Assembly (NCBI RefSeq): GCF_023161965.1
Contig: NZ_JALNTY010000004.1
Location: forward strand, 1 to 64,000
Source: Anaerosoma tenue
GTDB lineage: Bacteria > Actinomycetota > Coriobacteriia > Anaerosomatales > Anaerosomataceae
Direction of reading: 5' to 3'
Length of the DNA stretch: 64,000 nt
Of this stretch, positions 1-8,579 are shown piece by piece. Each line of letters starts with the position of its first letter. The stretch's first letter is position 1. The position numbers and the translations under genes were made by a program. Under the pieces are notes generated by a model. The model made no database searches. It saw only the letters and a list, made by a program, of their open reading frames with translations, and was not told where the DNA came from.

Positions 1-7
1 TCACGTT

Positions 8-616
8 GTGGCCATGCCGGCCTCCGAGGGCTACCTGCTCGTGGATACGGTCAAGTGCGCAACCTGTGCGAGCTGCATGCTTGCGTGTTCCGTCGCTCAC
101 TACGGACGCGCGAACCCGTCGCTCTCACGGATCCAGGTCGCCAATGATCCGCTCGGCCTGTTCCCGAACGATGTCGCGCAGAACCAGTGCCGCCAGTGTC
201 CCTACCCGCCCTGCGTGGAGGCCTGCCCCACCGGCGCGAACCACGCCGATCCCGAGACTGGCGTTCGCATGATCGACCCGGCCAAGTGCATCGGCTGCGA
301 GCGCTGCGTACAGGCGTGCCCGTTCACGCCCTCGCGCGTGCAGTGGAACTTCGAGGACAAGCACGCGCAGAAGTGCGATCTCTGCAAGGACACGCCTTAC
401 TGGGACGAAGAAGGCGGCGTGGGCGGCAAGCAGATCTGTGTACAGGTCTGCCCGCACAATGCCATCTCCTTCACCAAAGACATCCCGGTGCAGACTGACG
501 CCGGATACCTGGTGAACCTTCGCCGTGACGATGCGTGGGGGAGTCTCGGTTTCCCGGTCTCCGACGATGGTCTGGAGCTTTCACCGCAGGCGGCCCCGGC
601 AGCGTCAGGTCACTAG
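8..616 (+). CDS. Four-cluster ferredoxin-type electron transfer subunit (HycB/DmsB/AorA-like)
   Basis: A 202-residue iron-sulfur protein, probably the electron carrier for the oxidoreductase encoded 66 bases downstream. Four cysteine sets are visible: C17-x2-C20-x2-C23-x3-C27, a CxxCx4CxxxCP set near residue 65, KCIGCERCVQACP near residue 97, and a split CxxC...CVQVCPHN set at 125-155, the usual pattern for four [4Fe-4S] clusters. No signal peptide or Tat motif is visible, so it should be cytoplasmic. The start used is GTG at 8; ATG at 14 is equally possible. The frame is open to the window edge, so the true 5' end may lie outside. Similar proteins pair with tungsten AORs in the Aromatoleum AorAB type. 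Confidence 0.85.
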   Translation: MAMPASEGYLLVDTVKCATCASCMLACSVAHYGRANPSLSRIQVANDPLGLFPNDVAQNQCRQCPYPPCVEACPTGANHADPETGVRMIDPAKCIGCERCVQACPFTPSRVQWNFEDKHAQKCDLCKDTPYWDEEGGVGGKQICVQVCPHNAISFTKDIPVQTDAGYLVNLRRDDAWGSLGFPVSDDGLELSPQAAPAASGH

Positions 617-681
617 GCCAACTCATCCACTAGACACCACATCCATCGCGACACGTTTCGCGACAGCGGGAGAGGATAGAC

Positions 682-2778
682 ATGGGAGATGGATACGCAC
701 CTCGGATCCTGGTGGTCGATCTCAGCACGGAAACGATCGAGACCCTGGATACCGAAGACTACAAGGAGTGGGGCGGCGGCGTCGGCATGGGCGCGAAGCT
801 GTTCTGGGACCTCTGTGAGGACAAGACGGTTGGAGGCTTCGATCCGGGCAACGTGATCACGCTTGGTGGCGGCGCCTTCTCCGGAACGCCGGTGCCGTCG
901 GCCGCGCGCACAGCGGTGACCGGCATCGGGCCGCAGGGGCATCCGACGGAGTGGTTCACCTCATCGAACTTCGGCGGCCGTTTCTCGGCCATGCTGAAGT
1001 ACGCCGGCTGGCAGATGGTCGCTGTCAAGGGCAAAGCGGAGAAGCCGGTGTGGATCGATATCCGCAACGACGAGGTGAGTATCCGCGACGCGAGCGAGTC
1101 CGGCGACGGCCTCTGGGGCCTCGACGCTCACGAGACCCAGCGGGTCATCAATAAGATCCACGAGGCTGATGGCACGTGGAGGAGCTACGGTGAATCGCGC
1201 GACAGCGGCCGTACCACCCAGAACCCCGCTATCGTCACCATCGGCCTTGCCGGCGAGAACATGACCCATATCGCGAGCCTCACCCACGACGGTGGCGCTG
1301 GCGCGGGCCAGGGCGGCTTCGGCGGCGTGTTCGGCTCGAAGAACCTTAAGGCCATCAGCGTCATCGGCACCGGGTCGGTCGAGGTCGCCGACGCGGCGGA
1401 GCTGCTCTCCGCGCGTCTGTGGGCGGCGGACAACTACGGTTACCAGCCGAACGACGTGAAGGCGTTCCCCATCAGCATCACCGGTATGCCCTTCTCGGGC
1501 ATTCCCTCATCGGGCACGGCATTCGGGACGGCCTCGCGTCCAGAGGGGTGCATGAACTGCCACCGGTCATGCCACGGCGTACGCAACGCTCGCGGTCTGG
1601 GCAACGGGAGCCACTGTTACGACACGCAGATCTACCAGACGCCGGAGATGACCGCCACAGGGAAGATCACCGTCGACACCCAGGGACGCCTCGCCGACCT
1701 CTTGCAGGGCTACTCCATCAACGCGCTGATGCTCGACACAGTGGGCTACTGGCTGGGTCAGCTCCACAAGAAGGGTCTGGTGGGCCCCGGCAACGTCGTG
1801 GACACCGACATCTTCGAGAAGTACACGTTCGGTACCTATGAGTGGGCTGCCGAGATGCTCGCCCGGATGGCCGAGAAGCGCGAGATCGGCGAGCTTATGT
1901 CCCAAGGGCCCGCGCGTGCAGCCGAGAAGCTCGGCCGTCTTGAGGAGGACGTGAAGTCCGGCGACCTTCCACTCCAGGAATGGGGATGGCCTCACCACTA
2001 CGACGGTCGTACCGAGGCCGAGTGGGGACTTGCGTCGTTGTTGGGGAGCCGGGATTCCAACGCCCACGACTTCAACTGGATCTGCATGTGGACGGTCACC
2101 CTGCACACCCTTTATGGTGCGCCGATGCCGGTCGAAGCAGCTAAGATGGCCGAGATCATCGGGGGCAAGCTCGCGCCGTACAACGATCCGATGATGATCG
2201 ACTATAGCGACGACGGCGTCTACAGCGAGTCGATGGCCAAGCTCGTGTCGTGGTATGTGGCCTACTACCACTACTACAAGAACTCGATGGGTCTGTGCGA
2301 CTGGGCGTACGCAGACTTCGTGAACCCGAACACCGAGGACAAAGCCGGTCTCACTGGCATCGCAGAGCCCCGGTATGTCAAGGGCGTCACGGGTCGCGAG
2401 GAGCCGATGGAGGATGGCATCAAGCGCGGTACACGGATATGGAACCTGCATCGTGCGATCTTCATCCTTCAGGGCCGCCACCGCGACCAGGAGGTCTATG
2501 GTCAGTACATGTACGAGGTTCCGTCACTCCCGGTTCCCGGCTACATGCTGATGTCGTCGCCGAACGTCCTTCCGGTGTACGAGAACGGCGAGTGGAGCTA
2601 CAAGATGGTCGCCGGTCGCGTGGTCGACGCCGCACGGCTCGAGGAGTGGAAGTCGCTGTACTTCGAGTTCGAAGGGTGGGATCCCGCCACCGGTTGGCCG
2701 AGGCGTGACACGCTCGAGTCGATGGACATGAAGTTCGTGGCGGACGAGCTCGAGAAGGCCGGGAAGCTGGGAGCATGA
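682..2778 (+). CDS. aor: Tungsten-type aldehyde:ferredoxin oxidoreductase family protein (AOR 1)
   Basis: A 698-residue AOR-family enzyme. The family oxidises aldehydes to acids or runs the reverse, using a tungsten or molybdenum bis-pyranopterin and one [4Fe-4S] cluster. The N-terminal AOR_N region (residues 5-215) opens with the typical ILVVDLSTETIE strand. The cluster ligands are C290-x2-C293-x3-C297 with a fourth Cys at 539 in a SMGLCDW context, matching the family. An RBS (gggagagga) precedes the ATG at 682. It follows the four-cluster ferredoxin and overlaps the next gene by 4 bases (ATGA), so the three form an operon. The exact substrate cannot be told; BamB-like benzoyl-CoA reductase subunits belong to the same superfamily. 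Confidence 0.88.
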   Translation: MGDGYAPRILVVDLSTETIETLDTEDYKEWGGGVGMGAKLFWDLCEDKTVGGFDPGNVITLGGGAFSGTPVPSAARTAVTGIGPQGHPTEWFTSSNFGGRFSAMLKYAGWQMVAVKGKAEKPVWIDIRNDEVSIRDASESGDGLWGLDAHETQRVINKIHEADGTWRSYGESRDSGRTTQNPAIVTIGLAGENMTHIASLTHDGGAGAGQGGFGGVFGSKNLKAISVIGTGSVEVADAAELLSARLWAADNYGYQPNDVKAFPISITGMPFSGIPSSGTAFGTASRPEGCMNCHRSCHGVRNARGLGNGSHCYDTQIYQTPEMTATGKITVDTQGRLADLLQGYSINALMLDTVGYWLGQLHKKGLVGPGNVVDTDIFEKYTFGTYEWAAEMLARMAEKREIGELMSQGPARAAEKLGRLEEDVKSGDLPLQEWGWPHHYDGRTEAEWGLASLLGSRDSNAHDFNWICMWTVTLHTLYGAPMPVEAAKMAEIIGGKLAPYNDPMMIDYSDDGVYSESMAKLVSWYVAYYHYYKNSMGLCDWAYADFVNPNTEDKAGLTGIAEPRYVKGVTGREEPMEDGIKRGTRIWNLHRAIFILQGRHRDQEVYGQYMYEVPSLPVPGYMLMSSPNVLPVYENGEWSYKMVAGRVVDAARLEEWKSLYFEFEGWDPATGWPRRDTLESMDMKFVADELEKAGKLGA

Positions 2779-3203
2779 TGGCGACTCTCACCATGCCCAC
2801 CGAGGAAGAAGCCCGTCACTTCATGAGGGCCGTGGACAGCGATCAGGCGTTCGTGGCAACCGTCATGTCCCCTAGCGCGGGGTCGTCAGCCGCCAGGCTT
2901 CTCTCACTCGGAATGGTCCAGCAGTTCCTCGAGGACCGCACGATGGAGGACTTTCAGGCGGCGGGCCTTCGCCTGAACATCCACTACGCCGACTTCGGCT
3001 TCTTGGCCCAGTGGTTCGAGGAAGTCGTTGGTGATGCCGAGCTTGCTGGAGCGATCAGCGAGCTGCATGCGACCGGCGAAGCGTTCGGCATGCTCGTCCC
3101 GCGTGTCAAGGAGCTCCTCCAGGAGCGGCTCGACCAGTGCGTAGAGGTGCTGGAGCCATCAGGTGACGGCGGTGTGTCTGTGGAGACTACAGCCGATGTG
3201 TAG
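2775..3203 (+). CDS. Unknown 142-residue protein coupled to AOR 1
   Basis: Not recognised. The gene starts inside the AOR stop codon (ATGA overlap; a second ATG follows at 2778) and must be co-translated with it. The product is acidic, largely helical in appearance, and has no transmembrane segment or signal peptide. It has a single Cys near the C-terminus and so no metal-binding motif. Residues 60-120 contain a hydrophobic, aromatic-rich stretch (NIHYADFGFLAQWFEEV). By position it may be an assembly or maturation chaperone for the oxidoreductase, comparable in size to TorD/NarJ-type chaperones but without a recognised motif. That role is inference only. Confidence 0.7.
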   Translation: MMATLTMPTEEEARHFMRAVDSDQAFVATVMSPSAGSSAARLLSLGMVQQFLEDRTMEDFQAAGLRLNIHYADFGFLAQWFEEVVGDAELAGAISELHATGEAFGMLVPRVKELLQERLDQCVEVLEPSGDGGVSVETTADV

Positions 3204-3211
3204 CGCGTGGA

Positions 3212-3249
3212 CATGGGGCCACGGATCATGTGTGATGCGTGGCCCCATG
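3212..3249 (+). terminator. Stem-loop after the AOR 1 operon
   Basis: Perfect 12-base inverted repeat, CATGGGGCCACG at 3212-3223 and CGTGGCCCCATG at 3238-3249, with a 14-base loop. It lies between the 142-residue ORF stop and the cytochrome lipoprotein start. There is no U-tract, so it may attenuate or stabilise mRNA rather than terminate fully. Confidence 0.55.
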
Positions 3250-3302
3250 CACAGACGGACCCCGTCCGTCGTCCTGACAACGTGGAAGGGAGTCGTGAAC
3301 CG

Positions 3303-3833
3303 ATGAGAGATATGCTTCGCACGTTCGTTGTGCTGGTAGCGGTGGTCGCGATGTTCGCAGCGCTTGGTCTTGCGGCAGGTTGCGCCGCCGAGGAGGAGCC
3401 GGTCGTATCAGACGAGCCTTCGCAGGAGGAGCCAGCGGTCGAACCCGCTGAAGAGCCTGCCGGAGAGACGATCTCCGGAGAGGAGATCGTGGAAGGCGCA
3501 TGCGCGCAGTGCCATGACTCCTCACGCATCTTCACCCAGTCATACGCAGCCGACTGGAGCGCCATCGTCGAAGAGATGAACACCGCCCATGGAGCGGAGC
3601 TCACCGAGGAGGAGCAGGCCGCCGTCGTGGCGTTCCTCGGCAGCCGCGAGCTATCCGCCGGCGAGCAGGTGGTAGCCGAGAAGTGCAGCGAGTGTCATGA
3701 CGCCACACGCATAAACGAGCAGGTGGGCGCTGCTGATTGGGCGGCTGTCGTACAGGAGATGACGGATGTCCATGGCGCCCAGTTGACCGACGAGGAGAAG
3801 GCCGCGGCCGTCGAGTTCCTCGAGGGTCTCTAG
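3303..3833 (+). CDS. Dihaem c-type cytochrome lipoprotein with duplicated domain
   Basis: A 176-residue exported lipoprotein. The signal peptide ends in a lipobox (LAAGC near residue 27) followed by an acidic Pro/Glu-rich linker. Two tandem repeats of about 50 residues follow, each with one haem-binding motif (CAQCH and CSECH) and a shared pattern 'W..IV.EM...HGA.LT.EE...V.FL'. Each repeat offers a Met and a His as possible distal haem ligands. The start at ATG 3303 is chosen because of the RBS ggaaggga and because it gives a clean signal peptide; the open frame begins earlier at 3207. It sits directly after the AOR operon and could accept electrons on the outer face of the membrane, but direct coupling is inference. 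Confidence 0.85.
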   Translation: MRDMLRTFVVLVAVVAMFAALGLAAGCAAEEEPVVSDEPSQEEPAVEPAEEPAGETISGEEIVEGACAQCHDSSRIFTQSYAADWSAIVEEMNTAHGAELTEEEQAAVVAFLGSRELSAGEQVVAEKCSECHDATRINEQVGAADWAAVVQEMTDVHGAQLTDEEKAAAVEFLEGL

Positions 3834-3987
3834 TAGAGGCGATATTCGTGCCACGATGCTTCCCGCCGTGACCGCCAGCCGGGCGCTCCGCAGGACGGTC
3901 CTATGCCGGGGACCAGGTCAATGCCAACACGCGTAGAGCACGCCCAACCCCCTTACCAGGCGAACGGAGCGGCAGGAGTACGTGGAG

Positions 3988-4011
3988 GGGCCGGGTCATA
4001 CGACCCGGCCC
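3988..4011. terminator. Hairpin terminator
   Basis: Perfect 10-bp stem GGGCCGGGTC (3988-3997) with GACCCGGCCC (4002-4011) and a 4-base loop, followed by ttat. It lies in the 278-base gap between the cytochrome gene and degV. The rest of that gap shows nothing else except a possible -10 box (TATGCT, 4072-4077) before degV. Confidence 0.6.
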
Positions 4012-4111
4012 TTATCCACGCAAGGCCCTCCGCCGGCGCGTCCGCGGTGCCACACAAGGCGCCCCGCCTGCTATGCTTATCATGACGTGACCCGCAAAGA
4101 GAGGCGGCGCC

Positions 4112-4975
4112 ATGGCTGTTCGGATCGTGACGGACTCGGCGTGCAGCGTGATCTCCGATGAGCGGCAGCGGCTGTCGATAGTAAGCGTCCCGCTGCATGT
4201 GCACGGAGCCGATGGTGAGATCCCGCTTGCCGAGCAAGAGGCCCCCTCGTTCTTCGATCAGCTCGCGGACATGGAGTCGCTTCCCACGACCTCCCAGCCC
4301 ACGCCCGGCGAGTTCCTCACCACCTTCCGCCGCATCCTGTCCGAGGGTCACGACGTCCTCGCGGTTCTGATCTCCGGTGGATTGAGTGGCACGGTCGACT
4401 CCGCCCTCTCGGCCATTCAGACCATCAGGCACGAGACGCCTGATGCACGCATCGAGGTGGTCGACAGCCGATCGAACAGCCTGCAGGAAGGGTATGCGGT
4501 GCTATCCGCTGCTGAGGCGGCGTATGGCGGCGCCTCGATCGAGGCGTGCCGCCAGGCAGCGCTTGAGACCATTCGCCGGACACGGTTCCTCTTCACCCCG
4601 CACACGCTCGACTACCTGCGCCGTGGCGGGCGCATCACAGGCGCGTCGGCGCTGTTGAGCGTGATGCTGAAGATCGCGCCGATACTCACCGCCGAGAACG
4701 GCGAGACCGGGATCGCCGGCGTGGCACGTGGCGCCCGTTCGGCGCGGCAGAAGGTCGTCTCCCTGATGCGCAAGGACGTCGATCGCTTCGGCCTGCGGCG
4801 GGCGGCTGTGCAGTACATCGCTGACGCTGAGGAGGCGCTGCGTTTCGCCAAGGAGGCGATCGAGCCGATCGTGGGCGCCGCGGTGCCGATCGTGCCGATA
4901 CCGGCGGTGGTGGGCCTGCACGTGGGTCCGGCCGTCGGCGTGGTCTACGAGACCATCGAGCCGATGCGCGACTGA
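4112..4975 (+). CDS. DegV family fatty-acid-binding protein (FakB-like)
   Basis: A 287-residue DegV-fold protein. The N-terminus (VRIVTDSACS) carries the conserved TDS motif, SGGLSGT near residue 92 matches the fatty-acid carboxylate-binding segment, and DYLRRGGRI near residue 172 is the typical DegV signature. The family binds long-chain fatty acids; FakB members present them to the kinase FakA for phosphorylation. No fakA-like kinase is in this window. An RBS (agaggcggc) precedes ATG 4112 and the length matches the family (280-290 residues). It appears to be a single-gene transcript with a hairpin terminator just upstream. Confidence 0.88.
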   Translation: MAVRIVTDSACSVISDERQRLSIVSVPLHVHGADGEIPLAEQEAPSFFDQLADMESLPTTSQPTPGEFLTTFRRILSEGHDVLAVLISGGLSGTVDSALSAIQTIRHETPDARIEVVDSRSNSLQEGYAVLSAAEAAYGGASIEACRQAALETIRRTRFLFTPHTLDYLRRGGRITGASALLSVMLKIAPILTAENGETGIAGVARGARSARQKVVSLMRKDVDRFGLRRAAVQYIADAEEALRFAKEAIEPIVGAAVPIVPIPAVVGLHVGPAVGVVYETIEPMRD

Positions 4976-5016
4976 GGTTCGCGCCTCGGTCGCGTGAGGC
5001 GGGAGCGGCGAAAGCG

Positions 5017-5952
5017 TTACTGCGAGACGATGCGGTATCGCACCTCATGGACGCCGTTGAAGTCGAGCGCCCGCACCACGCCGGGCCCCAGATCCCATTC
5101 GCGTCCGGGGACGTACGGTCCGCGATCCTCGACGCTCGCCACGGCCCGCTTGCCCCTGTACTCGAACTCCACGAGCGTGCCGAAGGGCAGGGTCTTGTGG
5201 GCGACCATCATCGTGTACGGACCGATCTCCTCCCCGCTCGCCCCGCGGCCGGTGAAGGTGGCGCTGTAGTGTGAGGCCACCGCGGTACGCCATTCGCCTG
5301 AGCCGGAGACGTCCTGACTCGGCGTGCTCTGCGCGGCGGCTTTGGCCCGCGCCTCCGCCGCGGCGGCCCGTGCAGCCTCCTCGGCGGCACGTACCCGCGC
5401 CTCGTACTCCTCGAGCGCTGTCTGGCTCTTCTGAAGCTGTGCCCGGGCAGCGGCGACCTCTGCCGCGAGCGTGTCCATCGCCCGCGCCTGCTCGGCCTGC
5501 ATCTCCATCAGGCGCCGGGCGGTCTCCTCGGCTTCGGCGCGCGCGGCCTTCAGCGCCTCGAGATTGGAAGCGTCCTGGCGGGCAAGCCGCGCAAGGATGT
5601 CGAGACGCACCTCGAGGTCCTGGATGCTCGACGCCCCGAACAACAGGAGAAGCATCGCCTCTTCGCCGGAGCGGTACATGCTCACCACCCGCGCGCTCAG
5701 CAGCGACTGACGCAACTGCTCTTCGGCCACTGCGGCATCGAGGGCGGCGGACGCCTCGGCAAGACGGGTATCGAGCGCGGTCGACTCGGCCTGGGCCTCT
5801 TCGTACCGGGCAACGGCGCTCTCGAGCGCGGCCCGATCAGCGGCCACCTGCCCCTGCGTAGGCGCTGCAGCGGCGGGCGCCACCTGTACTCCGATCGCGC
5901 ACAGGACGCCGAGCGTCACTACCGGACGGATGAGACGTGTACGTAACGACAT
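5017..5952 (-). CDS. Secreted coiled-coil protein with RlpA-like double-psi beta-barrel domain
   Basis: A 311-residue exported protein. A signal peptide (residues 1-30, ending APAAAA) is followed by a long coiled coil (35-205) resembling the PcsB/CwlO N-terminal region, including an 'LLLLFGASSIQDLEVRLDIL' patch. The C-terminus (225-311) is an RlpA-like 3D/DPBB domain with the ASHY...GRGASGE, HKTLPFGTLVEF and VEDRGPY motifs containing the catalytic-type Asp. The family cleaves or binds peptidoglycan glycan strands. The start is placed at ATG 5952 (MSLRTRL), the first start giving a signal peptide; the open frame extends to 5994. PcsB-type coiled coils usually carry a CHAP or NlpC/P60 domain, so this pairing is less common. 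Confidence 0.85.
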   Translation of the reverse strand: MSLRTRLIRPVVTLGVLCAIGVQVAPAAAAPTQGQVAADRAALESAVARYEEAQAESTALDTRLAEASAALDAAVAEEQLRQSLLSARVVSMYRSGEEAMLLLLFGASSIQDLEVRLDILARLARQDASNLEALKAARAEAEETARRLMEMQAEQARAMDTLAAEVAAARAQLQKSQTALEEYEARVRAAEEAARAAAAEARAKAAAQSTPSQDVSGSGEWRTAVASHYSATFTGRGASGEEIGPYTMMVAHKTLPFGTLVEFEYRGKRAVASVEDRGPYVPGREWDLGPGVVRALDFNGVHEVRYRIVSQ

Positions 5953-6016
5953 GCCGGAGAGTGTACCACCGCAGGGAGACACCGGGTCCTCCACGCGTAG
6001 GGCCGTGACCTGACGG

Positions 6017-6292
6017 TCACTCCGGCGGATACGTGGCGTTCAGGTGATCGATGATCGTGGCGCGCTCCTCGTCGGTCACCTGGAGGCCCTTGGCCTCCAT
6101 CCGTGCCACGGTGCCCTCCCAATCCGCCCTGGCGGCATCCGATGCGCCGGTGACCCAGTCCACCGAGTGGCAGCTGTCACACCGCGACTGGACGAGCGAT
6201 GCGCCGTCGGTGCCGCCCGAGCACGCCCCCAGGGAGACCGTGACGATGACGAGGAAGGCGAGTACGACAGATGTGCGGCTCCTATGTCTCAT
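6017..6292 (-). CDS. Monohaem c-type cytochrome lipoprotein
   Basis: A 91-residue lipoprotein with a signal peptide and lipobox (SLGAC at about residue 24) and one haem motif, CDSCH (residues 38-42). The segment after the haem (W..TVARMEAKG..VTDEE...I..HL) follows the same pattern as each repeat of the dihaem lipoprotein at 3303-3833, with Met as the likely distal ligand. Haem attachment is predicted on the outer face of the membrane. It lies between a DUF2177 gene and the RlpA-like gene on the same strand. Confidence 0.82.
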   Translation of the reverse strand: MRHRSRTSVVLAFLVIVTVSLGACSGGTDGASLVQSRCDSCHSVDWVTGASDAARADWEGTVARMEAKGLQVTDEERATIIDHLNATYPPE

Positions 6293-6316
6293 GAAGACCT
6301 CCAGACGACGGGTGGC

Positions 6317-6733
6317 TTAGCCGACGATCTTCAGCCAGATGGCTGCGTAGTAGCCGGCCAGCGTGGTGAGCGAGGTCAGCACGGTGCCCCACACGAGATC
6401 GATGAGGGTGATGCTGAGCGGCCAGTCACGCAGCGTGGCCAGGTTGGTGAGGTCGTACGTGGCGTACGCGAGGAACCCGAACAGCGCGCCGCGCCACAGC
6501 GCTTCGGTGAGAGAGCCCGCCTGCACTCCGGGGATCACTGCGAGGGCGACGACGCCGATCACGTACAGCATGTAGAAGACCGCTGCGGCCGACAGCACCG
6601 GTTTCTCGGCCAAGAGCCCTGACAGAGCCGGGCGGTAGAGCCGGGGCGTTGCGGTGGAGAGCCACACGACGTCGATGGCCAGGAACGCCACGAGCGTCAA
6701 TCCATACAGTGCGGCAAGCTTTGGCAGAGTCAT
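6317..6733 (-). CDS. DUF2177 family membrane protein
   Basis: A 138-residue integral membrane protein with four predicted transmembrane helices (about 7-25, 47-68, 80-100, 110-132). The early 'FLAIDVVWL' and the later 'AYATYDLTNLATLRDWPL' are typical of DUF2177. The biochemical role of the family is unknown. Its stop lies 24 bases before the monohaem lipoprotein start, so co-transcription is likely. Confidence 0.82.
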   Translation of the reverse strand: MTLPKLAALYGLTLVAFLAIDVVWLSTATPRLYRPALSGLLAEKPVLSAAAVFYMLYVIGVVALAVIPGVQAGSLTEALWRGALFGFLAYATYDLTNLATLRDWPLSITLIDLVWGTVLTSLTTLAGYYAAIWLKIVG

Positions 6734-6817
6734 GACGCCTCCTAACGCAGCACGCGGACAGCCCGGCCATCACAACGGCCTGGTTCCATGGTACCCACAG
6801 CGCATCCGGATGTCGCG

Positions 6818-6834
6818 CCGCCGTGTCATGGCGG
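6818..6834 (-). terminator. Weak hairpin after the amylase-family gene
   Basis: CCGCC (6818-6822) pairs with GGCGG (6830-6834) around a 7-base loop, directly after the minus-strand amylase-family stop codon. The stem is short, so this is only a candidate. Confidence 0.3.
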
Positions 6835-8454
6835 TCACGTCTCGCGTACGAGCAGCGCTTCTTGAGGGGCGAGCACGATCGTGCCAGACGCCGTCCGGTC
6901 CCGTCGTCGATGTGTGCCGAGCAGTACGCTCCACGAGCGCCCCGCCGTGGCGTGGGGTAACGTCACGGAGCGTGTCCTGCGCGTGAAGTTCAGCAGGATG
7001 GTCACACGTTCGTCCGGCGTCGTGCGCAGGTACGCGTACACGCCGCGCGGTACCCCGTCGATCTCGTGGTAGTCGCCCACCGCGAGAGCGGGCGTCCGCG
7101 CACGGAGGTGTACAAGGTCGCGATACCAGGACAAGAGCGAGTCCGGCTCGCCGGTCTCGACCTCCACGCTCCGAGTGGCGTTCGATGCGTGCACGGGAAG
7201 CCACGGGGAGCCTACCGAGAAGCCGGCGCCGTCCTCGCCGGTCCACTGCATCGGGGTACGGCATCCATCGCGGCCCACGCCAAGCGGCCAGAACTTGCGG
7301 CCGACGGGGTCGCGCTGGAGACGCCGGGGGATGCGGCTCTGCACCATGCCCAGCTCCTGGCCGTAGTACAAGATGGGGGTGCCGCGGAGCGTGAGCAGCA
7401 TGGCTGCGACGATCTTGTCGCGCGCGTCCGCATCCAGGATGCCGCCCAGACGGGAGTGCGACCGCGCCAGGTCGTGGTTGTCCAGGTAGTAGCACGGCCA
7501 CGCGTGGGCCGGAAGGTGCTCTTCCAGCCAGCCCACAGAGCGGCGGAACCCCCCCGCGTGCCATCGCTGGCGCACGAAGTCCAGGTAGAAGGACAGATGG
7601 AGCCGGTCGGTCCCGTCGCCGAGGAATGCGACGCAGTCCTCGCGCCGATCCGAGAACACCTCTCCCATCAGCATGCGTTCGCCGTGGGCATCGGACATCA
7701 TTCGGAGTTCATGCGCGACCTCGAGGCTCTCCGGTTGGGAGAAGTCGTGCAGGTGACTCTGGGCGCGCCAGGGCCGTATCCCCGGCTTGATGGGGTTATC
7801 GCGCAGAGCGGCGTCCTCATAGAGGAAGTTCACCAGGTCGAGGCGGAACCCGTCGACGCCACGCTCCAGCCAGAAGCGTGCGGTATCGAGCATCTCGCGC
7901 CGCACGTCGGGGTTGCGCCAGTCGAGGTCGGGCTGGAAGGGGAGGAAGGCGTGGTAGTAGTACTGGTCGGTGCGCCCGTCGTACTCCCAGGCGCTTCCCT
8001 CCACGACCGACCTCCAGTTGTTGGGCGGCTTGCCTGCGGCCCTTCCGTCACGCCACACGTACCACTGACGCCGCGGATGGTCGCGCGAGGATCGCGACTC
8101 AACGAACCAGGGGTGCTCGTTGGAGGTGTGGTTGAGAACGAGGTCCATGATCACGCGCATCCCGCGCCTGTGGCACTCGGCTATCAGCTCGTCGAAGTCC
8201 GCCATCGAGCCGAAGGACGGGTCGATCGACCGGTGGTCGGCAACGTCGTAGCCGAAGTCCCGCATCGGCGATGTGTTGACGGGCGTGAGCCAGATGGCAT
8301 CCACGCCAAGGGATCGGGGCGTTCCGTCGTTGAGGTGGTCGAGGTGTTCGATGATCCCCCGCAGGTCGCCCCAGCCGTCTCCGTTGGAGTCCGCGAAGCT
8401 CGGGACCGCGATCTGGTAGATCACACCCGCCTTCCACCAAGGGGTTCCCGCCAC
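6835..8454 (-). CDS. Alpha-amylase family glycosyl hydrolase (GH13, trehalose synthase/oligo-glucosidase type)
   Basis: A 539-residue GH13 enzyme. Conserved regions are visible in order: DLVLNH (region I), DGFRLDLVN with the nucleophile Asp (region II), MGEVFSD with the acid/base Glu (region III) and YLDNHDLAR (region IV). A C-terminal beta domain follows. The N-terminal WWKAGVIYQIAVPSF and the WP/DFGYDV context resemble trehalose synthase, maltose glucosyltransferase and oligo-1,6-glucosidase; substrate is not resolved. The start is GTG 8454, because GGAGG lies 5 bases upstream and the conserved 'TPWWKAGVIYQ' begins immediately; the frame is open to 8571. Confidence 0.85.
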   Translation of the reverse strand: MAGTPWWKAGVIYQIAVPSFADSNGDGWGDLRGIIEHLDHLNDGTPRSLGVDAIWLTPVNTSPMRDFGYDVADHRSIDPSFGSMADFDELIAECHRRGMRVIMDLVLNHTSNEHPWFVESRSSRDHPRRQWYVWRDGRAAGKPPNNWRSVVEGSAWEYDGRTDQYYYHAFLPFQPDLDWRNPDVRREMLDTARFWLERGVDGFRLDLVNFLYEDAALRDNPIKPGIRPWRAQSHLHDFSQPESLEVAHELRMMSDAHGERMLMGEVFSDRREDCVAFLGDGTDRLHLSFYLDFVRQRWHAGGFRRSVGWLEEHLPAHAWPCYYLDNHDLARSHSRLGGILDADARDKIVAAMLLTLRGTPILYYGQELGMVQSRIPRRLQRDPVGRKFWPLGVGRDGCRTPMQWTGEDGAGFSVGSPWLPVHASNATRSVEVETGEPDSLLSWYRDLVHLRARTPALAVGDYHEIDGVPRGVYAYLRTTPDERVTILLNFTRRTRSVTLPHATAGRSWSVLLGTHRRRDRTASGTIVLAPQEALLVRET

Positions 8455-8579
8455 CGTGCCTCCGTTCGACAGGCCACATGCCCTCACACGTAGTATGCCC
8501 GGTCCGGCGGGCGGCTCGATGCGGGACCGGCCGCGTCGGCGGCGGTGTCCGGGCCGAAGGGGGGTACACACTGCACAGG

